Assembly (NCBI GenBank): GCA_902477365.1
Contig: CABSGW010000083.1
Span: forward strand, 1-10,033
Length of the DNA: 10,033 nucleotides
Reading direction: 5' to 3'
DNA from: an uncultured Prevotellaceae bacterium
Lineage (GTDB): Bacteria > Bacteroidota > Bacteroidia > Bacteroidales > Bacteroidaceae
Part shown: positions 1 to 6,881 of the stretch, piece by piece
How the letters are laid out: each line of letters starts with the position of its first letter
Numbering within the stretch: the stretch's first letter is position 1
Program-made: the position numbers and the translations under genes
The notes under the pieces: generated by a model
Seen by the model: only the letters and a program-made list of their open reading frames with translations
Database searches by the model: none
Told to the model about the DNA's origin: nothing

Positions 1-647
1 CACTTCGGATGCTGAAAAAGCCTTGGCGAATGGACAATGATGAGCCACGGTGCGGACGAACGCAAAAAACGGAATTGTGCCTTGAACGTGCTGGGTTCCA
101 GTCCGCGCACATGAGGAACAAAACGCCAGATACTCCAAAACACAAAACAACCCCACACACCGACAAACAAAAAAGCGATGCGCCAAGTAAACAAATGAGC
201 CATGAAGGTGCCTACTGGCACACCAGCCAAATTGGCAACAGTCATACCCGAAACCATCGCCGAGACCGCCAACGCGCCTTTTCCTTCGGGAGCAAGGCGG
301 GAAGCAACAATAGAAGCAACCCCGAAATAAGCTCCGTGAGGTAAACCCGAAAGTAAGCGCGCCAACATCAAAGTCCAGTAACTGGGCGAAAGGGCAGCCA
401 ATAAATTACCGGCCGCCATTAAAGCAACCAAGACCAACAATAAGTGCTTCAAGGGACGTTTACGCGCCAGTGTCAGTACCGGTGCACCGATACACACCCC
501 AAGGGCATAAGCCGAAATCAAATTTCCCGCAGAAGGAATGGAAACACCCATATCGGCTGCAACATAGGGCAAAATTGCCATCATCACGAACTCGGCAACG
601 CCCAAGCCAAAAGTTCCAAAAGCCAAGGCCATTAAACTCTTTTTCAT
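1..647 (-). CDS. AraJ-like MFS efflux permease, partial (C-terminal half outside window)
   Basis: This is the N-terminal half of an inner-membrane major facilitator superfamily transporter of the sugar/drug efflux (DHA1, AraJ) type. Translation from the ATG at 647-645 begins MKKSLMALAFGTFGLGVAEF and stays open to the window edge. Six hydrophobic segments are visible, near residues 5-30, 40-61, 69-87, 92-118, 124-150 and 153-175, as expected for half of a 12-helix MFS protein. Stretches such as LARLLSGLPHGAYFGV, VSGMTVANLAGVP and FRFLRSSAPWLII match my recollection of E. coli AraJ closely. Substrate is unknown; AraJ itself has no firmly established substrate. It lies downstream of mutB on the same strand, but a terminator and its own TAnnTTTG box in the 235-bp gap suggest separate transcription. 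Oddity: after Ile204 the last codons (VHSPRLFQHPK) do not resemble the expected seventh helix, so a frameshift is possible. Confidence 0.85.
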   Translation of the reverse strand, partial: MKKSLMALAFGTFGLGVAEFVMMAILPYVAADMGVSIPSAGNLISAYALGVCIGAPVLTLARKRPLKHLLLVLVALMAAGNLLAALSPSYWTLMLARLLSGLPHGAYFGVASIVASRLAPEGKGALAVSAMVSGMTVANLAGVPVGTFMAHLFTWRIAFLFVGVWGCFVFWSIWRFVPHVRGLEPSTFKAQFRFLRSSAPWLIIVHSPRLFQHPK

Positions 648-692
648 ACGTCGTTATTGCTAAACTATCAAACTATCTTTTTTTAGAGCGTG

Positions 693-700
693 CAAAGATA
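693..700 (-). promoter_or_regulatory. Candidate -7 box for the AraJ-like permease
   Basis: Read on the minus strand this is TATCTTTG, a perfect match to the Bacteroidetes -7 element TAnnTTTG, 45 bp upstream of the permease ATG. No TTTG lies at the usual 19-21 nt further upstream (about 720-725), so the promoter would be weak or activator-dependent. The leader to the start codon has no Shine-Dalgarno motif, which is usual in this phylum. Confidence 0.5.
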
Positions 701-810
701 ATTGTTTGACAGACAGCTCGCCTTCATTTAAACCAACTTAACACATCTTTTATCACCCTTGTGTGACAACGGTAAACATATTCCGGATGAAAAAGCGGCA
801 TGAAACCGGA

Positions 811-856
811 CATAATAAAAGCCGGACACCATCATGAGCCTTGGGTGTCCGGCTTT
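811..856 (-). terminator. Terminator of the mutA-mutB operon
   Basis: A perfect 13-bp stem (AAAGCCGGACACC at 818-830 paired with GGTGTCCGGCTTT at 844-856) encloses a 13-nt loop. On the minus strand it is followed by TTTTATTATG. It begins 27 bp after the mutB stop codon at 883-885. On the plus strand the hairpin is followed by a shorter T run (TTTCTAT), so it could act weakly in both directions, but no plus-strand gene ends here. Confidence 0.85.
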
Positions 857-882
857 CTATAAATTCGGGATAAAAGAGTCAG

Positions 883-3051
883 TTACTCGGCCTCCTCCAG
901 TAAAAAGCGCATGATTTCACAAGCACTATGGGCTACCGAAGTACCCGGTCCAAAGATAGCGGCAACACCTGCACGGTAAAGGAAATCGTAGTCGCCAGCA
1001 GGGATCACACCACCGGCAATTACCATGATGTCTTCACGTCCCAGTTTTCTCAGTTCTTCGATAACCTGAGGGACAAGTGTCTTATGCCCGGCCGCCAATG
1101 AACTTACGCCCAGCACGTCCACATCGTTCTCTACGGCCTGACGCGCCGACTCGGCCGGTGTCTGGAACAAAGGTCCCATGTCAACATCGAACCCGCAATC
1201 GGCATATCCGGTAGCACAAACTTTCGCACCGCGGTCGTGTCCGTCCTGCCCCATCTTCGCAATCATAATACGCGGACGACGTCCCTCACGCTGGGCGAAT
1301 TCGTCGGTCAACCGACAAGCTTCACTAAAGGCTTTGTCGTTTTTACTTTCTGAAGAATACACGTTCGAAATGGTTTTAATAACAGCTTTATAGCGGCCTA
1401 CCACCTGCTCGCAAGCGGTAGAAATCTCTCCTAAAGTGGCGCGTGCCATAGCAGCCTGTACGGCAAGATCCAATAAGTTTTGCTGGCTCTTCTTACCATC
1501 ATGGAACTCTTGTACACAAGCTGTAATAGCCTCTAATGCGCGTTTCACTTCCGCTTCGTCACGAGAAGCTTTCAACTTGGCCAGCTCAGCCTCCTGCTGC
1601 TTGCGCACTGCCGTATTGTCCACCTCCAAAATATCAATCGGATCTTCTTGCTCCAACTTGTATTTATTGACACCGACGATGGTTTGCTCTCCCGAGTCGA
1701 TATGGGCTTGGGTACGGGCGGCAGCCTCCTCGATACGCATTTTAGGCAAACCGGTCTCGATAGCCTTGGCCATACCACCCAACTTCTCAATTTCCTGGAT
1801 ATGCGCCCATGCTTTACGGGCAATTTCATCTGTGAGTGCTTCCACATAATAAGAACCGGCCCAAGGATCAATGTGCTTACAAACCTGCGTCTCATTCTGA
1901 ATGTAGATCTGCGTATTACGAGCAATACGAGCCGAGAAATCGGTTGGCAAGGCAATCGCTTCGTCCAACGAATTGGTATGCAACGACTGGGTATGGCCCA
2001 ACACGGCCGCCATGGCCTCCACGCAAGTACGTCCTACGTTATTGAAAGGATCCTGTGCCGTAAGCGACCAGCCAGAAGTTTGCGAGTGCGTACGAAGTGC
2101 CATTGACTTCGGATTCTTTGCACCAAAGCTCTTCACAATTTTAGCCCACAACAAACGGGCCGCACGCATCTTGGCTATCTCCATAAAATGATTAACACCA
2201 ATAGCCCAAAAGAAAGAAAGGCGGGGAGCAAACGCATCAATATCGATACCGGCATTCAGTCCTGCCCGCAGGTAATCCATACCGTCTGCCAAGGTATAAG
2301 CCAATTCGATATCAGCGGTAGCACCTGCCTCTTGCATATGATAGCCTGAAATAGAGATAGAATTGAACTTCGGCATCTTTTGAGAGGTATACTCAAAGAT
2401 ATCGGCAATGATCTTCATAGAGAACGAAGGAGGATAAATATAGGTATTACGCACCATAAACTCCTTCAAAATGTCATTCTGGATAGTTCCCGAAAGCTCT
2501 TCCAGTTTAGCTCCCTGTTCCAAACCGGCACAAATGTAAAAGGCCAATATGGGCAGCACCGCACCGTTCATCGTCATCGAAACAGACATCTTATTCAATG
2601 GGATACCGGCAAAGAGTACTTTCATGTTCTCAAGCGAACAGATGGAAACTCCGGCCTTACCCACATCGCCTACCACACGCTCATTGTCGGGATCATAACC
2701 ACGGTGTGTAGGGAGGTCAAAAGCAACAGAAAGGCCTTTCTGTCCACTGGCCAAGTTGCGGCGGTAGAACGCATTACTCTCTTCAGCCGTAGAGAATCCG
2801 GCATATTGACGGATTGTCCAAGGGCGGAACGGATACATCATCGAATAAGGGCCGCGTAAATAAGGAGGAAGACCAGCTGCATAGTCCAAATGCTCCATTC
2901 CCTCCAAATCTTCTTTCGTATAAGCCGGTTTTATATCAATTTGTTCCGGAGTACGCCACTCAGGACGGATGCCTTCGGCGGCCTGCCATGCAAGTCCGTC
3001 ACCGTTTTCCGGCTTTGCAAAAACGGGTATATCATTAAATTGCTTTCTCAT
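883..3051 (-). CDS. mutB: Methylmalonyl-CoA mutase, large (catalytic, B12-binding) subunit
   Basis: This is the catalytic subunit of adenosylcobalamin-dependent methylmalonyl-CoA mutase, which interconverts succinyl-CoA and (R)-methylmalonyl-CoA in the cytoplasm. In succinate-fermenting Bacteroidales this step leads to propionate. The 722-residue product is a typical length. The N-terminal substrate-binding TIM barrel contains [18 protein letters not shown] near residue 80, with the conserved active-site tyrosine, and [11 protein letters not shown] with Tyr237-His238, matching the catalytic Tyr-His pair of the Propionibacterium enzyme. The C-terminal cobalamin domain (about 590-722) carries the base-off signature Asp603-x-His605-x-x-Gly608, then GVSSLAAGH and VIAGGVIP; His605 is the expected lower cobalt ligand. 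Its ATG overlaps the mutA stop as ATGA, implying translational coupling and stoichiometric production. All key residues seem intact. The same gene is called scpA in some genomes. Confidence 0.98.
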   Translation of the reverse strand: MRKQFNDIPVFAKPENGDGLAWQAAEGIRPEWRTPEQIDIKPAYTKEDLEGMEHLDYAAGLPPYLRGPYSMMYPFRPWTIRQYAGFSTAEESNAFYRRNLASGQKGLSVAFDLPTHRGYDPDNERVVGDVGKAGVSICSLENMKVLFAGIPLNKMSVSMTMNGAVLPILAFYICAGLEQGAKLEELSGTIQNDILKEFMVRNTYIYPPSFSMKIIADIFEYTSQKMPKFNSISISGYHMQEAGATADIELAYTLADGMDYLRAGLNAGIDIDAFAPRLSFFWAIGVNHFMEIAKMRAARLLWAKIVKSFGAKNPKSMALRTHSQTSGWSLTAQDPFNNVGRTCVEAMAAVLGHTQSLHTNSLDEAIALPTDFSARIARNTQIYIQNETQVCKHIDPWAGSYYVEALTDEIARKAWAHIQEIEKLGGMAKAIETGLPKMRIEEAAARTQAHIDSGEQTIVGVNKYKLEQEDPIDILEVDNTAVRKQQEAELAKLKASRDEAEVKRALEAITACVQEFHDGKKSQQNLLDLAVQAAMARATLGEISTACEQVVGRYKAVIKTISNVYSSESKNDKAFSEACRLTDEFAQREGRRPRIMIAKMGQDGHDRGAKVCATGYADCGFDVDMGPLFQTPAESARQAVENDVDVLGVSSLAAGHKTLVPQVIEELRKLGREDIMVIAGGVIPAGDYDFLYRAGVAAIFGPGTSVAHSACEIMRFLLEEAE

Positions 3052-4925
3052 GAGATGCCTAATTTATCGTTAAGGAACTGCAACGTCTCCAACTGGTTGG
3101 TACGGACGTGGATAAAGTGCTCTATTCCGGCTGCCTTCAGGTCATCGGCGCAAGCCGGATTACCGGCTACAATAAAGATAGCTCTGCCGGATAGTGCCTG
3201 ATAAGCTGGAATGGCGTATTCGGCATATTCGTCATCGCTCGAGCATAATACAACGATATCGGCATGAGCCTGCATCGCCGCATCAACACCTTCCTGAACG
3301 GTCTCAAATCCCAAATTATCAATCACCTCATAACCAGCACAAGCCAAGAAGTTACAACTGAATTGTGCACGTGCCTGGCGCATAACCAAATTTCCGATGG
3401 TCAACATGAACGCAACCGGACGTTTGCCACTCGCTTCGGTCTGCAACCGCAGGTTTTCGAATGCCGAAGAAAGTCTGCTTGTTTCGAGTTTTGCAAAAGG
3501 TTTCTCGCACGAATGTGTATGTCCTTCTCCACTATGCGAGCCACAACATCCACCGATCTTCCGGGGTGTCTTCCCCGTAGCATCTTCATTGAAATTGGGA
3601 TACTGGTTCGTTCCAAGTATAAACTCCCGACGCTGGGCTGCTTGTTTATGCCGTGACGCATCCGTCTCATTGATGGCAGCCTGTACACTTCCGGCTTTCA
3701 ATGCCGCCAAGAATCCTCCGGCAGTTTCCACTTCCAAAAACAGTTTCCAAGCCTCCTTAGCCAATGAATCGGTCAACACCTCCACGAAATAAGAACCGCC
3801 TGCCGGATCAACCACCTTATCAAAATGGCTCTCTTCCTTCAGGATCAATTGCTGGTTGCGCGCCAAACGCTCCGAGAATTCGTTCGGTTCGGCATAAGTC
3901 TCGTCAAATGGAGACACAACAATCGACTCTACACCCGCTAACGCGGCACTCATCGCCTCAGTCTGTGTACGAAGCAAGTTCACATGACTGTCATAAATAG
4001 TCTTGTTATAACTGCTTGTAGTTGCATTCACATGCATCCGACAAGCCTCATCCTCCACGCCATACTGTTTCACGATATGGGCCCACAACTGACGGGCAGC
4101 CCGGAATTTGGCTATTTCCATAAAATAATTGCCACCGATACCTAGTTCAAAGCGCACCGCGCTAGCTGCCTGATCCGCAGGAATACCGGCATCTGTCATC
4201 TGCTGCATATACTCATTACCCCATGCCAAGGCATATCCCAGTTCCTGGTAGCAATATGCACCCGCATTGTTCAAGGTCAACCCATTCACGGCCACAAAAC
4301 GGATATGCGGATAGTCGGCCAACAGAGCCGCCAGTTTAGGTAATGCCGCCAACAAAGGAGTCGTATCCTTCCCTTTGGTCAAAACTTTCTCCAACGGATC
4401 AAACGCAATGCTTCCATACACCCGTTCCGGATCATATCCTTTTTCTCTCAGGTAATTGGCCAGCAGTTGAGCCAACTTCACCGTATGTCCCTGACAAGTA
4501 CTCAGGTTCAATTCTACGGCATCCAGCTCGATTCCTTCCAGCAAGGTACGCAGATAAGCTTCATCCAACAGGTTTTTCGGCAATTTCAGGCCAAGCGAGT
4601 CAACCCCTTTCATCAGGATATCCTTGATCTTGGCATTCGACTGTGCCGCATCGTCACAACGCAAGTTCTGCCGGACAAGCCACGCATTGTCTTTCGCCTT
4701 ATTACCACGCGTATAAGGAAACTTACCGGGAAGCACATCCTGAGCCGGACAACCGGCAATGTCTTCACGGCGATAAAACGGCTGAGCAGTGAAACCTTCA
4801 CTGGTACGCCACACCAATTTCTTCACAAAATCCGCCCCTTTCAGGTCTGTGGTGATCTTATCCACCCAGTCCTGATGTGACGGTATGGGGAAATCGGCAA
4901 AAAGTCTTTCTTTTTTTTCTGCCAT
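3048..4925 (-). CDS. mutA: Methylmalonyl-CoA mutase, small subunit
   Basis: This is the non-catalytic beta subunit that pairs with MutB in the heterodimeric methylmalonyl-CoA mutase. It is a degenerate paralogue of the large subunit: the TIM-barrel part is recognisable (for example [20 protein letters not shown], and [12 protein letters not shown]), but the C-terminal flavodoxin-like domain has [15 protein letters not shown] where MutB has its DGHDRG cobalamin motif, so it should not bind B12. I place the start at 4925 ([15 protein letters not shown], 625 aa). The frame is open to an ATG at 4982, but that codon lies upstream of the predicted -7 box and its extra 19 residues look non-coding. 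The linker between domains has an unusual Cys/His cluster (Cys460, Cys461, His464, His469, His471, Cys473). The gene is first in the operon; its stop overlaps the mutB start by four bases. The predicted leader of about 30 nt leaves no room for a cobalamin riboswitch. Confidence 0.96.
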   Translation of the reverse strand: MAEKKERLFADFPIPSHQDWVDKITTDLKGADFVKKLVWRTSEGFTAQPFYRREDIAGCPAQDVLPGKFPYTRGNKAKDNAWLVRQNLRCDDAAQSNAKIKDILMKGVDSLGLKLPKNLLDEAYLRTLLEGIELDAVELNLSTCQGHTVKLAQLLANYLREKGYDPERVYGSIAFDPLEKVLTKGKDTTPLLAALPKLAALLADYPHIRFVAVNGLTLNNAGAYCYQELGYALAWGNEYMQQMTDAGIPADQAASAVRFELGIGGNYFMEIAKFRAARQLWAHIVKQYGVEDEACRMHVNATTSSYNKTIYDSHVNLLRTQTEAMSAALAGVESIVVSPFDETYAEPNEFSERLARNQQLILKEESHFDKVVDPAGGSYFVEVLTDSLAKEAWKLFLEVETAGGFLAALKAGSVQAAINETDASRHKQAAQRREFILGTNQYPNFNEDATGKTPRKIGGCCGSHSGEGHTHSCEKPFAKLETSRLSSAFENLRLQTEASGKRPVAFMLTIGNLVMRQARAQFSCNFLACAGYEVIDNLGFETVQEGVDAAMQAHADIVVLCSSDDEYAEYAIPAYQALSGRAIFIVAGNPACADDLKAAGIEHFIHVRTNQLETLQFLNDKLGIS

Positions 4926-4957
4926 ATCTATGGTTCTTAGATTACGAATCGTCCTAG

Positions 4958-4990
4958 CAAATGTAGTGAATCTTTTGCTCAAAAGCCAAA
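4958..4990 (-). promoter_or_regulatory. mutA-mutB promoter
   Basis: On the minus strand, TTTG (4990-4987), a 21-nt spacer and TACATTTG (4965-4958) match the Bacteroidetes primary-sigma consensus TTTG-N19-21-TAnnTTTG at every fixed position. Transcription should begin a few bases downstream, near 4951-4954, giving a leader of roughly 30 nt before the ATG at 4925. This placement rules out the longer reading frame starting at 4982. Confidence 0.8.
4972..4985. promoter_or_regulatory. Perfect inverted repeat in the mutA promoter spacer (candidate operator)
   Basis: CTTTTG-CT-CAAAAG is a perfect palindrome with 6-bp arms and a 2-bp centre, lying wholly between the -33 and -7 boxes of the mutA promoter. 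A dimeric regulator bound here would block or reshape the promoter. It is short and made of bases common in this A/T-rich region, so it may be chance. No regulator gene is adjacent. Confidence 0.35.
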
Positions 4991-5004
4991 TTTAGAGCTA
5001 AAAA

Positions 5005-5037
5005 TTGGGGGGGTATAATTCTTTTTAACTACTTTTG
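5005..5037 (+). promoter_or_regulatory. Promoter of the AspT/YidE-type exchanger
   Basis: TACTTTTG at 5030-5037 matches the -7 consensus TAnnTTTG. The best -33 element is ATTG ending at 5007, 22 nt upstream, slightly longer than the usual 19-21. The spacer begins within a run of seven G (5007-5013). Transcription should start near 5042-5045, leaving a leader of about 45 nt without Shine-Dalgarno. It faces away from the mutA promoter, with the two -33 boxes only 14 bp apart. Confidence 0.65.
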
Positions 5038-5089
5038 CACGCGGATATTCTTTTTACAGAAGCATTAAATCCAACACTTATATATTTTT

Positions 5090-6805
5090 ATGGAATGGTT
5101 TATTAATCTTTTGACTAATCCCAACTCCATTGCACACATTGTGGTACTCTATGCCACGGTGATTTGCGTCGGAGTCAAGCTTGGTAAGATCAAGTTGGGT
5201 GGTGTTTCACTGGGGGTCACATTCGTGTTGTTTGCCGGTATCGTTGCCGGCCATGTTTTCAAGGCTGCCACCGGCATCACGCTGGCTGCCCCACATGACA
5301 CGATCGAGTTTGTAAAAGAATTCGGACTGATACTGTTTGTCTACTGTATCGGACTCCAAGTAGGACCTGGTTTCTTCGCCTCGTTCCGTAAAGGAGGTAT
5401 GGGCATGAACATGCTCACCATCGGACTGGTGACGCTCAACGTCGTAACCATGCTGGCCCTTTACTTCCTGTTCTTCGACACCAGCGATGCCAAGAACCTG
5501 CCTATGATGGTGGGTGTGCTTTGCGGAGCTGTGACGAACACTCCCGGTTTGGGAGCTGCCAACGGAGCATTGTCCAGTTTCTTCGGTCCCGATGATATCC
5601 CTGCCATCGGTTCCGGATATGCATGCGCCTACCCCTTAGGCGTTGTGGGCATCATCGGTGCTACCATTGCAATCCGCTACTTGTGCAAAATCAAATTGGA
5701 AGAAGAGGAAGAAGAAATCCGTAACGAACAGGAAGGTAATCCGCACGCTACGCCCAAGCACTTGGTAATTCGTATCACCAACAAGGCTGTTGTAGGAAAA
5801 ACCCTGCACCAATTACGCGAATTCCTGAATCGCGAATTTGTATGTTCACGTTGCATCAAAAACGGTGAAATGTTCATTCCGAACGGTGAAACGCAAATTG
5901 AGCTTGACATGCAAATATACGTGGTATGCGCCGAGGCCGAAGCCGAAGCCATCACCATCCTATTGGGTGAAGAACTCGATGTGGACTGGAAAAGCGTGAT
6001 TGCCGATTCCAAGTTTGTATCGCGTCGCATCCTGGTAACCAAGCCCGAGATGAACGGTAAGACATTCGGTGAAATGCATTTCAGTTCCATTTACGGCGTC
6101 AATGTAACACGTGTCACCCGTACCGGTATGGACTTGTTTGCCGAACGCAATCTGCGTCTGCAAATAGGCGACCGCATCATGGTTACCGGAACAGAAGAGA
6201 ATGTACACCGCGTTGCCAACATCATGGGTAACTCCATCAAACGTCTTGACGCACCCAATGTAGGCGCTATTTTCTTCGGTATCCTGCTCGGTATTCTCGT
6301 GGGACAAATTCCTATATCTATCCCCGGCGCAGCCATCCCTGTCAAACTAGGATTGGCCGGAGGTCCGTTGGTGGTTGCCATCCTGATCGGTGCATTCGGT
6401 TACAAATTCAAAATCACCTCGTACACCACAACCAGCGCCAATCTGATGTTACGCGAGGTAGGACTCATCCTGTTCCTATCCAGCGTCGGTATTCAAGCCG
6501 GTGCCACATTCTGGGACACCGTGGTAACGGGTGACGGACTGAAATATGTATGGACCGGTTTCCTAATCACCGTAGTTCCTATTCTTATTATCGGACTCAT
6601 CGGCCGCCTGAAGCTGAAGCTCAATTACTTCACCCTGATGGGACTTATTGCCGGTAGTTGTACAGACCCGCCTGCGCTGGCATTTGCCAACCAAACCGCA
6701 GGCAACGATGCTCCGGCCGTAGGTTATTCTACGGTTTATCCGTTAGCCATGTTCCTCCGAATTCTGACAGCACAGCTCATTATCTTGTTCATGTGTAACG
6801 TCTAG
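5090..6805 (+). CDS. AspT/YidE/YbjL-type membrane exchanger with two RCK_C domains
   Basis: This is a 571-residue inner-membrane transporter of the aspartate:alanine exchanger (AAEx) family, probably an antiporter of small carboxylates or amino acids. It shows the family's duplicated layout. A hydrophobic N-terminal half (about 1-210) contains [13 protein letters not shown] at 146-158; two cytoplasmic TrkA-C/RCK_C domains follow (about 224-300 and 305-385); a hydrophobic C-terminal half (about 390-571) contains [13 protein letters not shown] at 522-534. [13 protein letters not shown] in the first half corresponds to [12 protein letters not shown] in the second, supporting an internal repeat. 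An acidic run ([12 protein letters not shown]) leads into the RCK_C region. Relatives include AspT of Tetragenococcus, uncharacterised E. coli YidE and YbjL, and Corynebacterium succinate exporter SucE1. The gene diverges from mutA-mutB across 164 bp, which makes a C4-dicarboxylate substrate worth considering, though the sequence does not establish it. Confidence 0.9.
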   Translation: MEWFINLLTNPNSIAHIVVLYATVICVGVKLGKIKLGGVSLGVTFVLFAGIVAGHVFKAATGITLAAPHDTIEFVKEFGLILFVYCIGLQVGPGFFASFRKGGMGMNMLTIGLVTLNVVTMLALYFLFFDTSDAKNLPMMVGVLCGAVTNTPGLGAANGALSSFFGPDDIPAIGSGYACAYPLGVVGIIGATIAIRYLCKIKLEEEEEEIRNEQEGNPHATPKHLVIRITNKAVVGKTLHQLREFLNREFVCSRCIKNGEMFIPNGETQIELDMQIYVVCAEAEAEAITILLGEELDVDWKSVIADSKFVSRRILVTKPEMNGKTFGEMHFSSIYGVNVTRVTRTGMDLFAERNLRLQIGDRIMVTGTEENVHRVANIMGNSIKRLDAPNVGAIFFGILLGILVGQIPISIPGAAIPVKLGLAGGPLVVAILIGAFGYKFKITSYTTTSANLMLREVGLILFLSSVGIQAGATFWDTVVTGDGLKYVWTGFLITVVPILIIGLIGRLKLKLNYFTLMGLIAGSCTDPPALAFANQTAGNDAPAVGYSTVYPLAMFLRILTAQLIILFMCNV

Positions 6806-6823
6806 GCGTTTTTATCTGATACA

Positions 6824-6862
6824 CATCGGGCCGCAAGTTTTCAATCAACTTGCGGCCCGATG
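6824..6862. terminator. Strong hairpin between convergent genes, probable bidirectional terminator
   Basis: A perfect 16-bp GC-rich stem (left arm 6824-6839, right arm 6847-6862) closes a 7-nt loop in the 76-bp gap between the exchanger stop (6803-6805) and the protease stop (6882-6884). Neither side has a proper T tract: CATATAAAG follows on the plus strand, and the A run TAAAAA appears only about ten bases out on the minus strand. It may terminate weakly, or instead protect 3' ends or block convergent transcription. Confidence 0.65.
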
Positions 6863-6881
6863 CATATAAAGGCTTATGTGC

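Noticed and set aside
9..344. 111-codon plus-strand reading frame at the window start.
   Set aside because: It is antisense to the AraJ-like permease, whose minus-strand frame is clearly conserved, and is polar with no recognisable domain.
752..765. Short inverted repeat TCAC-CCTTGT-GTGA in the gap between mutB and the permease.
   Set aside because: Arms of only four bases; expected by chance, and not positioned on the permease promoter box.
2380..2859. 159-codon plus-strand reading frame opposite mutB.
   Set aside because: It lies entirely within the conserved mutB coding sequence in antisense, has no promoter or family resemblance, and is a shadow frame.
4926..4957. Cobalamin riboswitch controlling the B12-dependent mutase.
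   Set aside because: The predicted mutA leader is only about 30 nt and the whole divergent region is 164 bp; no B12-box-like sequence or room for the fold was seen.
4926..4982. In-frame ATG at 4982 that would extend MutA by 19 residues.
   Set aside because: The -7 box at 4958-4965 lies inside this extension, so the ATG would be upstream of the transcript start; the added residues also do not resemble the MutA N-terminus.
5014..5019. A perfect TATAAT upstream of the exchanger gene.
   Set aside because: Bacteroidetes primary sigma factor uses TAnnTTTG rather than the E. coli -10, and a well-placed TACTTTTG lies just downstream. TATAAT is treated as chance in A/T-rich DNA.
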